64,000 nt of DNA from an uncultured Pelagibacteraceae bacterium (GTDB taxonomy: Bacteria > Pseudomonadota > Alphaproteobacteria > Pelagibacterales > Pelagibacteraceae): positions 45,721 to 109,720 of the forward strand of contig CACPKA010000001.1 of the NCBI GenBank assembly GCA_902634485.1, in the 5' to 3' direction. A program made the position numbers and the translations under genes. Below, piece after piece: positions 33,147 to 43,409 of the stretch (position 1 is the stretch's first letter; each line of letters begins with the position of its first letter). The notes under the pieces are model-generated. The model saw nothing but the letters and a program-made list of their open reading frames with translations. It was not told where the DNA came from and searched no databases.

Positions 33147-34112
33147 TTATTTAGAAAGATCTTTATCAATTTCTGAAGCAATATCCCATAATTTTTTAAC
33201 TGCATCTATTGAATGCATAAACTGACTTTTTTCTTTTTCATCAAGGCTTATTTCTTCTATTTTTTCTACACCATTCTTTCCAATTATTACTGGAACTCCT
33301 GCAAATATATTTTTTACTCCATATTCTCCCTTGAGATGAACTGCGCAAGGAATTAATTTTTTTTCATCTTTTAAAAATGATTCAGCCATTTGAACTCCAG
33401 ATGCAGCTGGCGCATAAAATGCTGAACCTTTTTCTAAATATTTAACAATTTCAGCACCTCCATCTCTAGTTCTTTGATTAATTTCCTCTAATCTTTCTAA
33501 AGATAATTTTCCCTCTTTAACTAAATCTAATAATGGCTTTCCTGAAACTTTTGTAAATCTTGGCAATGGAACCATAGTATCTCCATGACCACCCATAACC
33601 ATTGCTTCTATTTCTTTTACCGGAACTTTAAGCTCAAGTGATAAAAATAATTTAAATCTAGAACTATCTAGTATTCCTGCCATTCCAACAACTTTATTTG
33701 CTGGAAGTCCAGAGTATTTTTGAAATGCCATAACCATAACATCCAAAGGATTAGTGATACATATTACAAAAGCATTGGGTGCATTTTTTTTTATACCTTC
33801 TGCTACTTGTTTTATAATTTTTAAATTTATCCCTAGCAAATCATCTCTGCTCATTCCGGGCTTTCTTGGCACTCCAGCTGTTATAATAATTACATCAGAG
33901 TCTTTAATATCTTCATAATTGTCCGTTCCAGATAATTTAACATTAAAACCATCAACTGATGACGATTGAGCTATATCTAAAGCTTTTCCTTTAGCAATAC
34001 CACTTGCAACATCAAATAAAACAACTTCATCTACTAGTTCTTTTAAACCAATTAAATGTGCTAAGGTTCCACCAATCTGGCCAGCTCCAATTAAAGATAT
34101 TTTTTTTGACAT
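33147..34112 (-). CDS. mdh: Malate dehydrogenase (LDH-like type)
   Basis: The 321-residue NAD enzyme interconverts malate and oxaloacetate. It has the nucleotide motif [14 protein letters not shown] (residues 8-21), [13 protein letters not shown] with the mobile-loop arginines, [10 protein letters not shown], and the catalytic histidine in [10 protein letters not shown]. It is of the lactate-dehydrogenase-like MDH group usual in Alphaproteobacteria. Arginines in the active loop favour malate over lactate. It lies between mmsA and sucC. Confidence 0.96.
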   Translation of the reverse strand: MSKKISLIGAGQIGGTLAHLIGLKELVDEVVLFDVASGIAKGKALDIAQSSSVDGFNVKLSGTDNYEDIKDSDVIIITAGVPRKPGMSRDDLLGINLKIIKQVAEGIKKNAPNAFVICITNPLDVMVMAFQKYSGLPANKVVGMAGILDSSRFKLFLSLELKVPVKEIEAMVMGGHGDTMVPLPRFTKVSGKPLLDLVKEGKLSLERLEEINQRTRDGGAEIVKYLEKGSAFYAPAASGVQMAESFLKDEKKLIPCAVHLKGEYGVKNIFAGVPVIIGKNGVEKIEEISLDEKEKSQFMHSIDAVKKLWDIASEIDKDLSK

Positions 34113-34114
34113 AT

Positions 34115-35608
34115 TTATTTCATTGTCGGCATAATAAATTCAGGATTTGATCTTATACCAGATGGCCATCTCGAAGTTATTGTCTTAAGTTTTGTATAAA
34201 ATCTTACACCTTCAATCCCATGCATATGTTGATCTCCAAATAAAGATCTTTTCCATCCACCAAAACTATGAAAAGCCACTGGTACAGGTATAGGTATATT
34301 TATTCCTACCATTCCAACTTTAATTTTACTTGCAAATGTTCTGCCAACGTCTCCATCTCTAGTATAAATACTTGTCCCATTACCAAATTCGTGGTCATTA
34401 ACTAGTTGTGTAGCTTCTTCAAAATCTTTTGCTCTAACTACTGAAAGTACTGGTCCAAAAATTTCTTCTTTATAAATTCGCATATTTTTCTTAACATGGT
34501 CAAATAAACATCCTCCAATGTAGAAACCATTTTCATAACCTTGTAATTTTAAATTTCTTCCATCAACTACTAATTTTGCTCCTTCTTTTACACCTAGATC
34601 AACATAACCTTTTACTTTTTCTAAATGATCCTTCGTAACTAATGGTCCCATTTCAGATGATTTATCCATACCAGGACCAACTTTTAATGCTTCAACTTTT
34701 TTACTAAGTTTACTTACTAATTGGTCTCCAATATTACCAACAGCAACTGCAACAGATTGGGCCATACATCTTTCGCCGGCTGATCCATAGGCAGCTCCCA
34801 TTAAACCATTGACTGCTTGATCTAAATCACAGTCTGGCATAACCACACAATGATTTTTTGCTCCTCCTAAAGCTTGAACTCTTTTTTCATTTTTAGCTGC
34901 ATTTTCATAAATATATTTTGCAATTGGAGTTGAACCAACAAAACTTACTGCTTTAATATCTTTGTTAATTAAAATTGCATCTACAACTTCTTTATCTCCA
35001 TTAACTACATTGAATACTCCATCAGGCAATCCAGCCTCCTTTAATAATTCAGCTAATCTGATTGAACAAGATGGATCTTTTTCTGAAGGCTTTAATACAA
35101 AAGTATTCCCACAGGCAATAGCCATAGGAAACATCCACATGGGAACCATAGCTGGAAAATTAAATGGAGTTATTCCAGCGCAAACGCCAAGTGGTTGTCT
35201 TACTGACCAACTGTCGATGTCAGTTCCAACATTTTCAGTAAATTCTCCTTTTAAAACTTGTGGAATGCCACATGCAAACTCTACTACCTCAAGACCTCTT
35301 ATAAGTGAACCTTTAGCATCTTCATAAACTTTTCCATGTTCAGAAACTATCATTTTAGTTAATTCATCAGAGTTTTTTTCTATTAACTCTTTAAATTTGA
35401 ACATGATTCTTGCTCTCTGAATTGGTGGTTTTAAAGACCATGCATCAAAAGCTTTTTTTGCAATATTTACAGCTTCATCTAAATCTGATTTTGAACCTAA
35501 TTTAACTTCGGATTGTTGATCTCCAGTTGCAGGATTAAATATTTTTCCTTTTCTATCTGATGTTCCTGAATTTGTTTTTCCATTTACAAAGTGTTGAATT
35601 AAATTCAT
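34115..35608 (-). CDS. mmsA: CoA-acylating methylmalonate-semialdehyde dehydrogenase
   Basis: The 497-residue aldehyde dehydrogenase converts methylmalonate semialdehyde or malonate semialdehyde with CoA and NAD to propionyl-CoA or acetyl-CoA. Family marks are [19 protein letters not shown] around residue 135, the catalytic cysteine in [11 protein letters not shown] around 281, and the [15 protein letters not shown] end that separates MmsA from other ALDHs. It sits unexpectedly inside the TCA cluster between sdhB and mdh. Besides valine and myo-inositol breakdown, such enzymes act in acrylate/3-hydroxypropionate metabolism derived from DMSP. That link is inference. Confidence 0.93.
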   Translation of the reverse strand: MNLIQHFVNGKTNSGTSDRKGKIFNPATGDQQSEVKLGSKSDLDEAVNIAKKAFDAWSLKPPIQRARIMFKFKELIEKNSDELTKMIVSEHGKVYEDAKGSLIRGLEVVEFACGIPQVLKGEFTENVGTDIDSWSVRQPLGVCAGITPFNFPAMVPMWMFPMAIACGNTFVLKPSEKDPSCSIRLAELLKEAGLPDGVFNVVNGDKEVVDAILINKDIKAVSFVGSTPIAKYIYENAAKNEKRVQALGGAKNHCVVMPDCDLDQAVNGLMGAAYGSAGERCMAQSVAVAVGNIGDQLVSKLSKKVEALKVGPGMDKSSEMGPLVTKDHLEKVKGYVDLGVKEGAKLVVDGRNLKLQGYENGFYIGGCLFDHVKKNMRIYKEEIFGPVLSVVRAKDFEEATQLVNDHEFGNGTSIYTRDGDVGRTFASKIKVGMVGINIPIPVPVAFHSFGGWKRSLFGDQHMHGIEGVRFYTKLKTITSRWPSGIRSNPEFIMPTMK

Positions 35609-35632
35609 AGCTAAAATTATTTAATTAAGTAA

Positions 35633-36406
35633 TTAGCTTGTTGCAAGCATTTTCTTTATAGATGCAATAGCTTTTGCAGGATTTAAGCCTTTTGGACAAG
35701 CATTTGTACAATTCATAATGGTATGACATCTATAAAGTTTTAACTCATCAGCGACTTTCTTTAACCTTTCTTTTCTTTCTTCATCTCTGCTATCCATAAT
35801 CCATCTATAAGCCTGTAATAAAACAGCCGGTCCAAGATATTTATCACCATTCCACCAATAACTTGGGCATGCCGTTGAACAACAAGCACACATTATACAT
35901 TCGTAAAGTCCATCCAATTTTGCTCTATCTTCCGTAGATTGTAAATTTTCTTTTCCATCATCTTTTTTAGAATTTTTTAACCATGGCTCAACTGAATGGT
36001 ATTGTTTATACAGTGTACTTAAGTCTCCAATTAAATCTTTTTCAACTTTCAAATGAGGTAAGGGATAAATATTAATATCTCCTTTTATCTCAGAGTGTGA
36101 CTTTGTACATGCTAATCCATTTTTTCCATCCATGTTCATGGCACAAGAACCACATACTCCATGAGCACATGATCTTCTGTAAGCAATTGATGGGTCTATT
36201 TCATTTTTAATTTTATTTAAAAGGTCTAATACTTTCGATGGGCAATTATCCATATCAACTTCATATGTATCTATACGAGGATTTTCACCGCTCGAAGGAT
36301 CCCATCTATAAATATTAACTTTTCTAATATTCTTTGATCCTGTTTTATCCTTGTAATATTCTCCTTTTTGTACTTCTGAGTTTTTGGGTAAATTTATTTG
36401 GACCAT
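35633..36406 (-). CDS. sdhB: Succinate dehydrogenase iron-sulfur subunit
   Basis: The 257-residue subunit carries electrons from FAD to quinone. The [2Fe-2S] ligands lie in [19 protein letters not shown] (about residues 96-114). The [4Fe-4S] motif is [16 protein letters not shown] (about 165-180) and the [3Fe-4S] region includes [17 protein letters not shown]. Together with sdhC, D and A it forms complex II. The start abuts the sdhA stop. Confidence 0.98.
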   Translation of the reverse strand: MVQINLPKNSEVQKGEYYKDKTGSKNIRKVNIYRWDPSSGENPRIDTYEVDMDNCPSKVLDLLNKIKNEIDPSIAYRRSCAHGVCGSCAMNMDGKNGLACTKSHSEIKGDINIYPLPHLKVEKDLIGDLSTLYKQYHSVEPWLKNSKKDDGKENLQSTEDRAKLDGLYECIMCACCSTACPSYWWNGDKYLGPAVLLQAYRWIMDSRDEERKERLKKVADELKLYRCHTIMNCTNACPKGLNPAKAIASIKKMLATS

Positions 36407-38181
36407 TAATAAACTCTTTCTTGAGGAGGAAAATATTGTACATCATTTGTTAATGTTGATCTATGCACATCTCTATAAGAAATTCTTGTTTCGCTCCCTT
36501 TACACCAAGATAATGTATGTTTCATAAAATTATCATCATCTCTTTTGGGATGATCTTCTCTTGCATGGGCACCTCTACTTTCTTTTCTTTCATATGCAGA
36601 ATCTAACGTAACTATTGCCTGTCTTATTAAGTTATCAAATTCTAAAGTTTCAACTAAATCAGTATTAAAAATTAAAGATTTATCTTTCACTGATATTGAA
36701 TCTATCCCTTCAAATGGCTTTCTTATTTCCTCTACACCTTCTTTTAAAGTTTTTTCAGTTCTAAAAACTGCACATTTTGACTGCATAGTTTTTTGCATGG
36801 CCAATCTAAGATCAGCTGTTCTATTATTTCCATTTCCATTTCTTAATTTTTCAAATCTATCTAAACATTTTTCAGTTTCTGAAATTGATATTTCCTCATG
36901 TGGAGTTCCTGGTTTTACTATTTCAGAAGCTCTTTTTGCTGCAGCTCTTCCAAAAACTACTAAATCAATTAATGAATTTGATCCAAGTCTGTTAGCACCA
37001 TGAACTGAAACACATGCAGCTTCACCTATTGCCATTAGTCCAGGTACAATTTTTTCTGAACCATTTACAGTTAAAACCTCAGCTTTATAATTTGTAGGGA
37101 TACCACCCATATTATAATGAACTGTAGGGACAACTGGTATTGGTTCTTTGGTAACATCAACATTTGCAAATAATCTTGAAGACTCTGAAATTCCAGGAAG
37201 TCTTTTTTCAATTACTTCTGGATCTAAATGATCTAAATGAAGGTGAACATGATCTTTCTCTTTTCCAACTCCTCTTCCTTCATTAATTTCAACTGCTATT
37301 GATCTGCTTACCACATCTCTAGACGCAAGATCTTTAGCTTTTGGAGCATATCTCTCCATAAATCTTTCTCCTTTTGAGTTCAATAAGTAACCTCCTTCAC
37401 CTCGAACACCTTCCGAAATTAAAGTACCATGTCCATAAATACCTGTTGGATGAAATTGTACAAATTCCATATCTTGTAAAGGCAAGCCAGCTCTTAAAAC
37501 CATAGCATTTCCATCGCCAGTGCAAGTATGAGCAGATGTAGATGAGTAATATGTTTTTCCATACCCGCCAGTTGCTATAATTGTTATATGAGATCTAAAT
37601 CTATGAATGGTTCCATCATTTAAATTCCAAGCTATTAAACCTTTACACTCTCCATTTTTCATTAATAAATCTAAAGCAAAATATTCAATAAAAAATTCTG
37701 TATTATGTTTTAATGCTTGACCATACATAGTGTGAAGTATCGCATGACCAGTTCTATCTGCTGCTGCACAAGTTCTTTGAACAGTTTCATTTCCATAATT
37801 TTTAGTCATTCCACCAAAAGGTCTTTGATATATTTTTCCATCCTCTGTACGGCTAAATGGAACACCATATCTCTCTAATTCTAAAACTGCTCGTGGAGCT
37901 TCTTTGCACAAATATTCTATACTGTCTTGGTCACCTAACCAATCGGAACCTTTAACAGTATCATACATATGCCATCTCCAATCATCTTCGCCCATATTGC
38001 CAAGCGCAGCTGAAATACCTCCTTGAGCTGCTGAAGTATGGCTTCTAGTAGGAAAAACTTTTGATATACAAGCAGTTTTTAATCCAACCTCGCTAAGACC
38101 AACTGCAGCTCTCAAGCCAGCTCCTCCAGCTCCAAGAACAACTACGTCATATTCATGTTCTATAATTTTGTATGAACTCAT
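36406..38181 (-). CDS. sdhA: Succinate dehydrogenase flavoprotein subunit
   Basis: The 591-residue subunit binds FAD covalently and oxidises succinate. It has [15 protein letters not shown] (residues 15-29), the flavinylation histidine in [18 protein letters not shown], and the catalytic segment [21 protein letters not shown]. The [19 protein letters not shown] part completes the FAD site. It overlaps the sdhD stop by four bases. Confidence 0.98.
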   Translation of the reverse strand: MSSYKIIEHEYDVVVLGAGGAGLRAAVGLSEVGLKTACISKVFPTRSHTSAAQGGISAALGNMGEDDWRWHMYDTVKGSDWLGDQDSIEYLCKEAPRAVLELERYGVPFSRTEDGKIYQRPFGGMTKNYGNETVQRTCAAADRTGHAILHTMYGQALKHNTEFFIEYFALDLLMKNGECKGLIAWNLNDGTIHRFRSHITIIATGGYGKTYYSSTSAHTCTGDGNAMVLRAGLPLQDMEFVQFHPTGIYGHGTLISEGVRGEGGYLLNSKGERFMERYAPKAKDLASRDVVSRSIAVEINEGRGVGKEKDHVHLHLDHLDPEVIEKRLPGISESSRLFANVDVTKEPIPVVPTVHYNMGGIPTNYKAEVLTVNGSEKIVPGLMAIGEAACVSVHGANRLGSNSLIDLVVFGRAAAKRASEIVKPGTPHEEISISETEKCLDRFEKLRNGNGNNRTADLRLAMQKTMQSKCAVFRTEKTLKEGVEEIRKPFEGIDSISVKDKSLIFNTDLVETLEFDNLIRQAIVTLDSAYERKESRGAHAREDHPKRDDDNFMKHTLSWCKGSETRISYRDVHRSTLTNDVQYFPPQERVY

Positions 38182-38507
38182 AAACTTAATCTAAATAATA
38201 AAAATAAAGTTGATATAGGAATTATTATAGCAGAAAAATATAATAATTTATTTGCGACATTTTTTAATTTTTTATTCTCAATATAATCTTCAAAAACCTC
38301 ACTAATACTTAGTGCAGAATAAAAATAAGCAAAAATGATAAATAATGAGAAAACAAATTTTTTTGGTTGGCTAGTAAAAAATAATAATACTTCTTCATAG
38401 GATTTATCATAGAAAGAAACTAGGTTAAATGAAAACCATAACATTAAAGGAACTAATATCACTGAGCTCACTTTTAAAAAAATCCATTTTTTAGTAGCAC
38501 TAATCAT
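38178..38507 (-). CDS. sdhD: Succinate dehydrogenase membrane anchor subunit D
   Basis: This small 109-residue protein has three predicted membrane segments (about 12-32, 50-68 and 82-106). It is weakly conserved in sequence. Its identity rests on its place between sdhC and sdhA and on the SdhD-like size and topology. It helps bind heme b and ubiquinone. Both its start and stop overlap neighbouring genes by four bases. Confidence 0.85.
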   Translation of the reverse strand: MISATKKWIFLKVSSVILVPLMLWFSFNLVSFYDKSYEEVLLFFTSQPKKFVFSLFIIFAYFYSALSISEVFEDYIENKKLKNVANKLLYFSAIIIPISTLFLLFRLSL

Positions 38508-38884
38508 AAAATTATATTTCTTCCAAAAATTAAAATTGTTAAAATAAATGATCCAAAAATAACTAGTAAACCAGTTATATTTGAAGTTTTTATTTCAAAA
38601 CCATATCCTAAATCCCAAAATATATGTCTAATTTCACATAAGGCTTGGAAAGAAAAAGACCAAATTGTGCCAACAATAAAAAATTTACCAAAGTACGTTT
38701 CAAAGAATTTTTGAATTAGATCATAATTACTATTACCTAAAACTAATAGCGATACCCAAACACAAATTAAAGTTATTATAATTATATTTATAATGCCAGT
38801 TATTCTATGTGAAATCGATACTAGCGATGATATGTGCCAGTTATAAATCTGAATATGTGGCGATAAAGGATTATCGTTTTTCAT
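38504..38884 (-). CDS. sdhC: Succinate dehydrogenase cytochrome b556 subunit
   Basis: The 126-residue membrane protein starts with PLSPHIQIYNWHISSLVSISHRITG. The SPH...Y and SxxHRxTG parts form the SdhC signature. A conserved histidine in the second helix region (CEIRHIFWDLGYG) is the probable heme ligand. Three membrane segments are predicted. It is the first of the four sdh genes, starting at the base where asd ends. Confidence 0.95.
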   Translation of the reverse strand: MKNDNPLSPHIQIYNWHISSLVSISHRITGIINIIIITLICVWVSLLVLGNSNYDLIQKFFETYFGKFFIVGTIWSFSFQALCEIRHIFWDLGYGFEIKTSNITGLLVIFGSFILTILIFGRNIIL

Positions 38885-39879
38885 TAATTATTTTTAATAT
38901 ATGCCTCAGCTATTTCAACTGCATTTAATGCAGCACCTCTTAACAAATTATCAGATACACACCAAAGATTAATGGCTTTTTTATTACTATTATCTTTTCT
39001 AATTCTAGAAATGAAAGTTTCATTTTTTCCTGCTGCCTCTACCGGAGTTATATATCCACCATCCTTTCTCTCATCTATAACTTTACACCCATCAGCTTTA
39101 TTTAAAACTTCACGAATTTTTTCTAAAGTAAATTCTTTTTCAAATTCGATATTAATTGATTCGGCATGAGAAATAAGCACTGGAATTCTTACACATGTTG
39201 CGGTTAATTCTATATTTTTATCTAAAATTTTTTTTGTTTCATTTGCCATTTTTAATTCTTCTTTTGTATAACCTTCCTCTACAAAAGTATCGATGTGTGG
39301 AATTGCATTAAAAGCAATTTGTTTAGTAAAATTTTTTGAAACAATTTTTTTGTTCTCTAACGAAAGTTTAGTTTGTTCTAAAAGTTCATCCATCGGAGCT
39401 TTCCCTGCGCCTGAAGTTGATTGATATGTGGAAATTACTACTCTTTTTATTTTAAATAAATCGTGCAAAGGTTTTAAAATTATAACAAGCTGAGCCGTTG
39501 AACAATTTGGATTTGCAATTATATTTTTTTTCATATTTTTTATATGATTTGAATTAACTTGAGGAACAATTAAAGGAACATCAGGATCCATTCTAAAAAA
39601 ACTTGAATTATCAATAACAACAGATTGTTCCGCAGCGATAGGAACATATTGTTCAGAAATTTTACCTCCTGCTGAAAAAAAAGTAATATTGGCTTTTGAA
39701 AAATCGAAGGTTTCCAAATTCTTAACTTCAATATCTTTACCTTTAAATTTTAATTTTGACCCTGCACTTTTAGAAGATGCAACAAAGTATAGATTATCCA
39801 TAGGAAAATTCCTTTTTTCTAGGACCTCTAATATTTTTCTTCCAACATTTCCTGTTGCACCAACAATTGCTATATTCAT
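38884..39879 (-). CDS. asd: Aspartate-semialdehyde dehydrogenase
   Basis: The 331-residue enzyme reduces aspartyl phosphate to the semialdehyde, the branch point for lysine, threonine and methionine. The NADP motif is VGATGNVGRKILEVL (6-20). The catalytic cysteine is Cys126 in NPNCSTAQL. STYQSTSGAGKAPMDEL and the HAESINIEF segment are also conserved. Its products feed dapF (51.5 kb) and metX (9.5 kb). It starts 15 bases after dmdA and ends at the sdhC start. Confidence 0.96.
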   Translation of the reverse strand: MNIAIVGATGNVGRKILEVLEKRNFPMDNLYFVASSKSAGSKLKFKGKDIEVKNLETFDFSKANITFFSAGGKISEQYVPIAAEQSVVIDNSSFFRMDPDVPLIVPQVNSNHIKNMKKNIIANPNCSTAQLVIILKPLHDLFKIKRVVISTYQSTSGAGKAPMDELLEQTKLSLENKKIVSKNFTKQIAFNAIPHIDTFVEEGYTKEELKMANETKKILDKNIELTATCVRIPVLISHAESINIEFEKEFTLEKIREVLNKADGCKVIDERKDGGYITPVEAAGKNETFISRIRKDNSNKKAINLWCVSDNLLRGAALNAVEIAEAYIKNN

Positions 39880-39894
39880 GATGATTTAGTTATA

Positions 39895-41004
39895 CTAAAT
39901 GAAAGGTAAATCGCAAACTTTTCCCTCAAAAGTACTATCATTTATTGATATTTTAAATGACTGAGAAACTTCATAGTAGGGCTTATCTAACATTGCAATT
40001 CCTATTACTTTTTTAAAATGTGGAGAATATACACCAGATCTAAGTTCTCCTATTTTTGAGCTTTTATCATTAATAAGATCTATAGATTTTGATACATCAA
40101 TTTCTTTTGTATCAATTATTACTCCCATCAGCTTTCTATTAATATCTGTTTGTTTAACCTTTTTTAGTTTTTCTTTTCCAAGAAAATTGACTTCAGAGTC
40201 TAAATTTACATATTTATCTAATCCACATTGAAGTGGGTTATCATTGTTATCCATATCATTCCCATATGATAGTAAAGCACTTTCAATTCTTTCAATTAAA
40301 TTTGGACATCCTGGTTTGACATTAAATTCTTTTCCAACTTCAAATAATTTATCGTATAGAGCTAGACCAGACTTTGTATTTTCAACATAAATCTCGTAAC
40401 CACCTTGTTTTGACCAGCCTGATCTGGCAATCAAATGTTTTGCTGTAGAAAATTCAAAATAATCAAAACCAAAAAATTTCATTTCAGTAATTTTTTTTCC
40501 AAATATTTTTTCCATAAGCTTAAATGATTTTGGTCCTTGTACAGCTAATATATTAACATTTGGTTCAAATATTTTAACATCAAATTTTTTTCCAATTGCT
40601 AATCCTTTTGCAAATAAAATTACATCCGAGTCCGCAATTGAAATCCACCATCTTTCTTCACCAAGTTTTAGAATTACTGGATCATTAATCAAACCAGCTT
40701 CATCATCTATAATTGGACAATAATAACATCTTCCTACTTTAGATTTTGATAGATCTCTGCAAGTCATTAATTGAACTAATTTTCCAGAATCTTTACCAGA
40801 AATTTCAACTTGCCTTTCTCCAGCAACATCCCATACTTGTACATTTTCTTTTAAATGATGGTACGATTCTTCTAAAGATCCAAATGACGCTGGCAAAAGC
40901 ATATGATTATAAGAGGTATAAGCAGTGACACCTTGTTTTTCAATTCTTGATGTATAAGGCGTACTTCTAAGCCTTCTCGATTTTGCAATAAAATAATTTT
41001 TCAT
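39895..41004 (-). CDS. dmdA: Dimethylsulfoniopropionate demethylase DmdA
   Basis: The 369-residue protein belongs to the GcvT/aminomethyltransferase fold and transfers a methyl group of DMSP to tetrahydrofolate, leaving methylmercaptopropionate. I call DmdA rather than GcvT because of its length, the N-terminal [20 protein letters not shown] segment, the [13 protein letters not shown] and [18 protein letters not shown] blocks and the VCDLPFI end. These match my recollection of the structurally characterised SAR11 DmdA. The context is decisive: dmdC, dmdB and a hydrolase lie directly upstream on the same strand. The start overlaps the hydrolase stop by four bases. Confidence 0.93.
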   Translation of the reverse strand: MKNYFIAKSRRLRSTPYTSRIEKQGVTAYTSYNHMLLPASFGSLEESYHHLKENVQVWDVAGERQVEISGKDSGKLVQLMTCRDLSKSKVGRCYYCPIIDDEAGLINDPVILKLGEERWWISIADSDVILFAKGLAIGKKFDVKIFEPNVNILAVQGPKSFKLMEKIFGKKITEMKFFGFDYFEFSTAKHLIARSGWSKQGGYEIYVENTKSGLALYDKLFEVGKEFNVKPGCPNLIERIESALLSYGNDMDNNDNPLQCGLDKYVNLDSEVNFLGKEKLKKVKQTDINRKLMGVIIDTKEIDVSKSIDLINDKSSKIGELRSGVYSPHFKKVIGIAMLDKPYYEVSQSFKISINDSTFEGKVCDLPFI

Positions 41005-41756
41005 TTTTTATTGCCTAAAAATTCTTTCACAATTTTTCTCATTTCAAATGCTCTTTCAAAAATTATCATATGACCACAATTATTAATTACTTTTTTTTCA
41101 GCATTTTTTATCATCGATGACATTTTATTTCCCACTTCCAAAGGAACCATTTTGTCCAAATCACCAAATATACATAGAGTTGAACAATTAATTTTTCCTA
41201 AAGATTCTTTGCCGCCTTTGTAATTGTTACAGGCATTTAAGTCCACAGCTAAAACTTCTCTAATTTCACGAGAAGAATTAATTATTTTCTTTACTGGATT
41301 ACCACCTATAAATGCTTTTGACCCTTCATAACCCCATTTCATCATAAGTAAAACTGCTTTTTCATCTCCTGCTTCGGCATAATTAATAAGATCTTGATTA
41401 ACAGGCATTTTATATGAACCTGCTACCAAAACTAAACTATTTATTAAATTTGGATAACGAGCGGCAAAATCAATACCTACTAAACTTCCTTGAGAATGGC
41501 CTATAATAATTAATTTTTTAATATCAAGAACATTCATTAGTGATTTTATCCAGTCAGAAATTTCTTCTATAGATTTTAATGATGGCCCCTCAGAATTACC
41601 GTGTCCTGGTAAATCTACTGATAAAACATTGTAACCTTGATTAGCATAAAACTGTTCATGGAGAGACCAAACTATATGCGTTAATCCACTTCCATGCATC
41701 AATAATATTGATGGTTTATCTTTTTCAAAATCCATGCCGCCTGTTGAGACGAACAC
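41001..41756 (-). CDS. Alpha/beta hydrolase of the dmd operon, function unknown
   Basis: The 251-residue alpha/beta hydrolase has an HGSG oxyanion segment (residues 21-24), the nucleophile elbow GHSQGS (Ser88), a likely acid at Asp201 (GDLDKMVP) and His229 (GHM). No signal peptide is present. The substrate is unknown. It sits between dmdB and dmdA, with ATGA-type coupling to dmdA, so a role in DMSP or methylthio-acyl metabolism (for example a thioesterase) is a reasonable guess only. The coordinates use the GTG at 41756. A CTG at 41783, overlapping the dmdB TGA and preceded by AAGGAG, would add LNLNVNEKN and may be the true start. Confidence 0.85.
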   Translation of the reverse strand: MFVSTGGMDFEKDKPSILLMHGSGLTHIVWSLHEQFYANQGYNVLSVDLPGHGNSEGPSLKSIEEISDWIKSLMNVLDIKKLIIIGHSQGSLVGIDFAARYPNLINSLVLVAGSYKMPVNQDLINYAEAGDEKAVLLMMKWGYEGSKAFIGGNPVKKIINSSREIREVLAVDLNACNNYKGGKESLGKINCSTLCIFGDLDKMVPLEVGNKMSSMIKNAEKKVINNCGHMIIFERAFEMRKIVKEFLGNKK

Positions 41757-41779
41757 GTTCTTCTCATTAACGTTTAAAT

Positions 41780-43408
41780 TCAGTTGAGCTCCTTAGCCTT
41801 TTTCCTTAGTTCAAATTTTTGAATTTTTCCTGTTGAAGTTTTTGGTAGCTCACAAAATTCAATTTTCTTCGGAACTTTGAATTTAGCTAAAGTTTCCTTG
41901 CAAAAATCAATCAACTCTTTTTCTGTAACAGGCTTATCTTTAATTGATTCAATAAATGCACAAGGAACTTCTCCCCATTTTTCATCAGGTTTTGCTACTA
42001 CTGCTGCTATAGATACAGAAGGATGTTTTGATAAAGTATTTTCTATTTCAATTGATGATATATTTTCCCCACCAGAAATAATTATATCTTTTGATCTGTC
42101 CTGAATTTTTACGTACCCGTCCTGATGCATTACAGCTAAATCTCCGGTGTGAAACCATCCACCTTTCATTGCTTTTGAAGTGGCTTCTTTATCTTTAAAA
42201 TAGCCTTTCATAACTACATTTCCTCTTATCATAATTTCTCCAATAGTTTTTCCATCCCTTGGAACTTCTTTCATAGTTTCTGGGTCCATAATTGTTACAC
42301 CTTCTGTATTAGGATATCTTACTCCTTGTCTAGCTTTAATTTCGTTTTGCTTCTCCTCTTCTAATTCGTTCCATGCTTCATTCCATGCGCATTGCGTTAC
42401 ATGTCCATAGGTTTCGGTTAAGCCATAAACATGCATTACCTCAAAACCTAAGCTTTTCATTTTTTTAAAAATTATACTTGGAGGTGGAGCTCCAGCTGTT
42501 AATACATAAACTTTTTGTTTTAATTTTTTACGGTCACTTTCCGGTGCTCCAGTAATCATATTAAGCACAATTGGTGCGCCACCGAAATGAGTTATGTTAT
42601 ATTTATCTATTAATTCAAATATTTTCTTAATATCAATATTTCTCAGACAAATTGTTTTGCCATTTAACATCGGAACTGTCCAAGGATAACACCAACCATT
42701 ACAATGAAACATTGGCACAATAGTTAAGAAATTTAGTCTATTCGGCATATTCCAAGCTGCTGCACTTCCTGTTGACATTAGATATGCTCCTCTATGATGA
42801 TAAACAACTCCTTTTGGATTTCCAGTTGTTCCAGAAGTATAACTTAATGAAATAGCTTGCCACTCATCGTCGGGCATTTTCCAAATATAATTTTCATCTC
42901 CAGTTTTTAAAAATTCTTCATATTCTAAATCACCAATTTTTTCTAATTTTGATTGGTCAGCAAATTTATCATTTATATCTATTACAATAATTTTTCTTTT
43001 TATTGTACTTAATGCTTTTTTAACTTCCACATGAAGTTGTCTATCTACAACCAATACCTTGGCTTCACTATGTTCCAATATATAAGCGATAGTTTTTGCA
43101 TCTAATCTGATATTAATTGTATTTAGTACTCCTCCGGTCATAGGAACAGAATAATGAGCCTCAAAAATTTCTGGAGTATTAAAAGCTAAAAATGAAACTG
43201 TATCTCCTTTGCCAATACCAATTTTTTCTAATGCACTCGCAAATTTTATACATCTTTTATAGACCTCCTCCCATGTATACTTTCTATCTTCATAAACTAT
43301 TGCCTCATAATTTGGATAAATATCTTTTGCTCTTTGTAAAAAAGACAGAGGTGTTAATGGAACAAAGTTTGCTTTATTTTTATCAAGGTTTGTATCGTAA
43401 TGATTCAT
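41780..43408 (-). CDS. dmdB: Methylmercaptopropionate-CoA ligase DmdB
   Basis: The acyl-CoA synthetase (AMP-binding) of 542 residues activates 3-methylmercaptopropionate with ATP and CoA. Family motifs are SYTSGTTGNPKGVVYHHRG (the P-loop), the VYGLTETYGHV segment, GWFHTGDLAV, and the PKTSTGKIQKFELR end with the catalytic lysine. I placed the start at the ATG at 43408, one base past the dmdC stop. A longer open frame to 43447 would add 13 residues inside dmdC. DMSP context comes from dmdC upstream and dmdA downstream. Alone it could be read as a medium-chain acyl-CoA ligase. Confidence 0.9.
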   Translation of the reverse strand: MNHYDTNLDKNKANFVPLTPLSFLQRAKDIYPNYEAIVYEDRKYTWEEVYKRCIKFASALEKIGIGKGDTVSFLAFNTPEIFEAHYSVPMTGGVLNTINIRLDAKTIAYILEHSEAKVLVVDRQLHVEVKKALSTIKRKIIVIDINDKFADQSKLEKIGDLEYEEFLKTGDENYIWKMPDDEWQAISLSYTSGTTGNPKGVVYHHRGAYLMSTGSAAAWNMPNRLNFLTIVPMFHCNGWCYPWTVPMLNGKTICLRNIDIKKIFELIDKYNITHFGGAPIVLNMITGAPESDRKKLKQKVYVLTAGAPPPSIIFKKMKSLGFEVMHVYGLTETYGHVTQCAWNEAWNELEEEKQNEIKARQGVRYPNTEGVTIMDPETMKEVPRDGKTIGEIMIRGNVVMKGYFKDKEATSKAMKGGWFHTGDLAVMHQDGYVKIQDRSKDIIISGGENISSIEIENTLSKHPSVSIAAVVAKPDEKWGEVPCAFIESIKDKPVTEKELIDFCKETLAKFKVPKKIEFCELPKTSTGKIQKFELRKKAKELN

Positions 43409-43409
43409 G

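Noticed and set aside
39895..41004. Glycine cleavage T protein (GcvT)
   Set aside because: The fold is the same, but the sequence blocks and ends match DmdA, and dmdB and dmdC lie beside it. No gcvH or gcvP is near.
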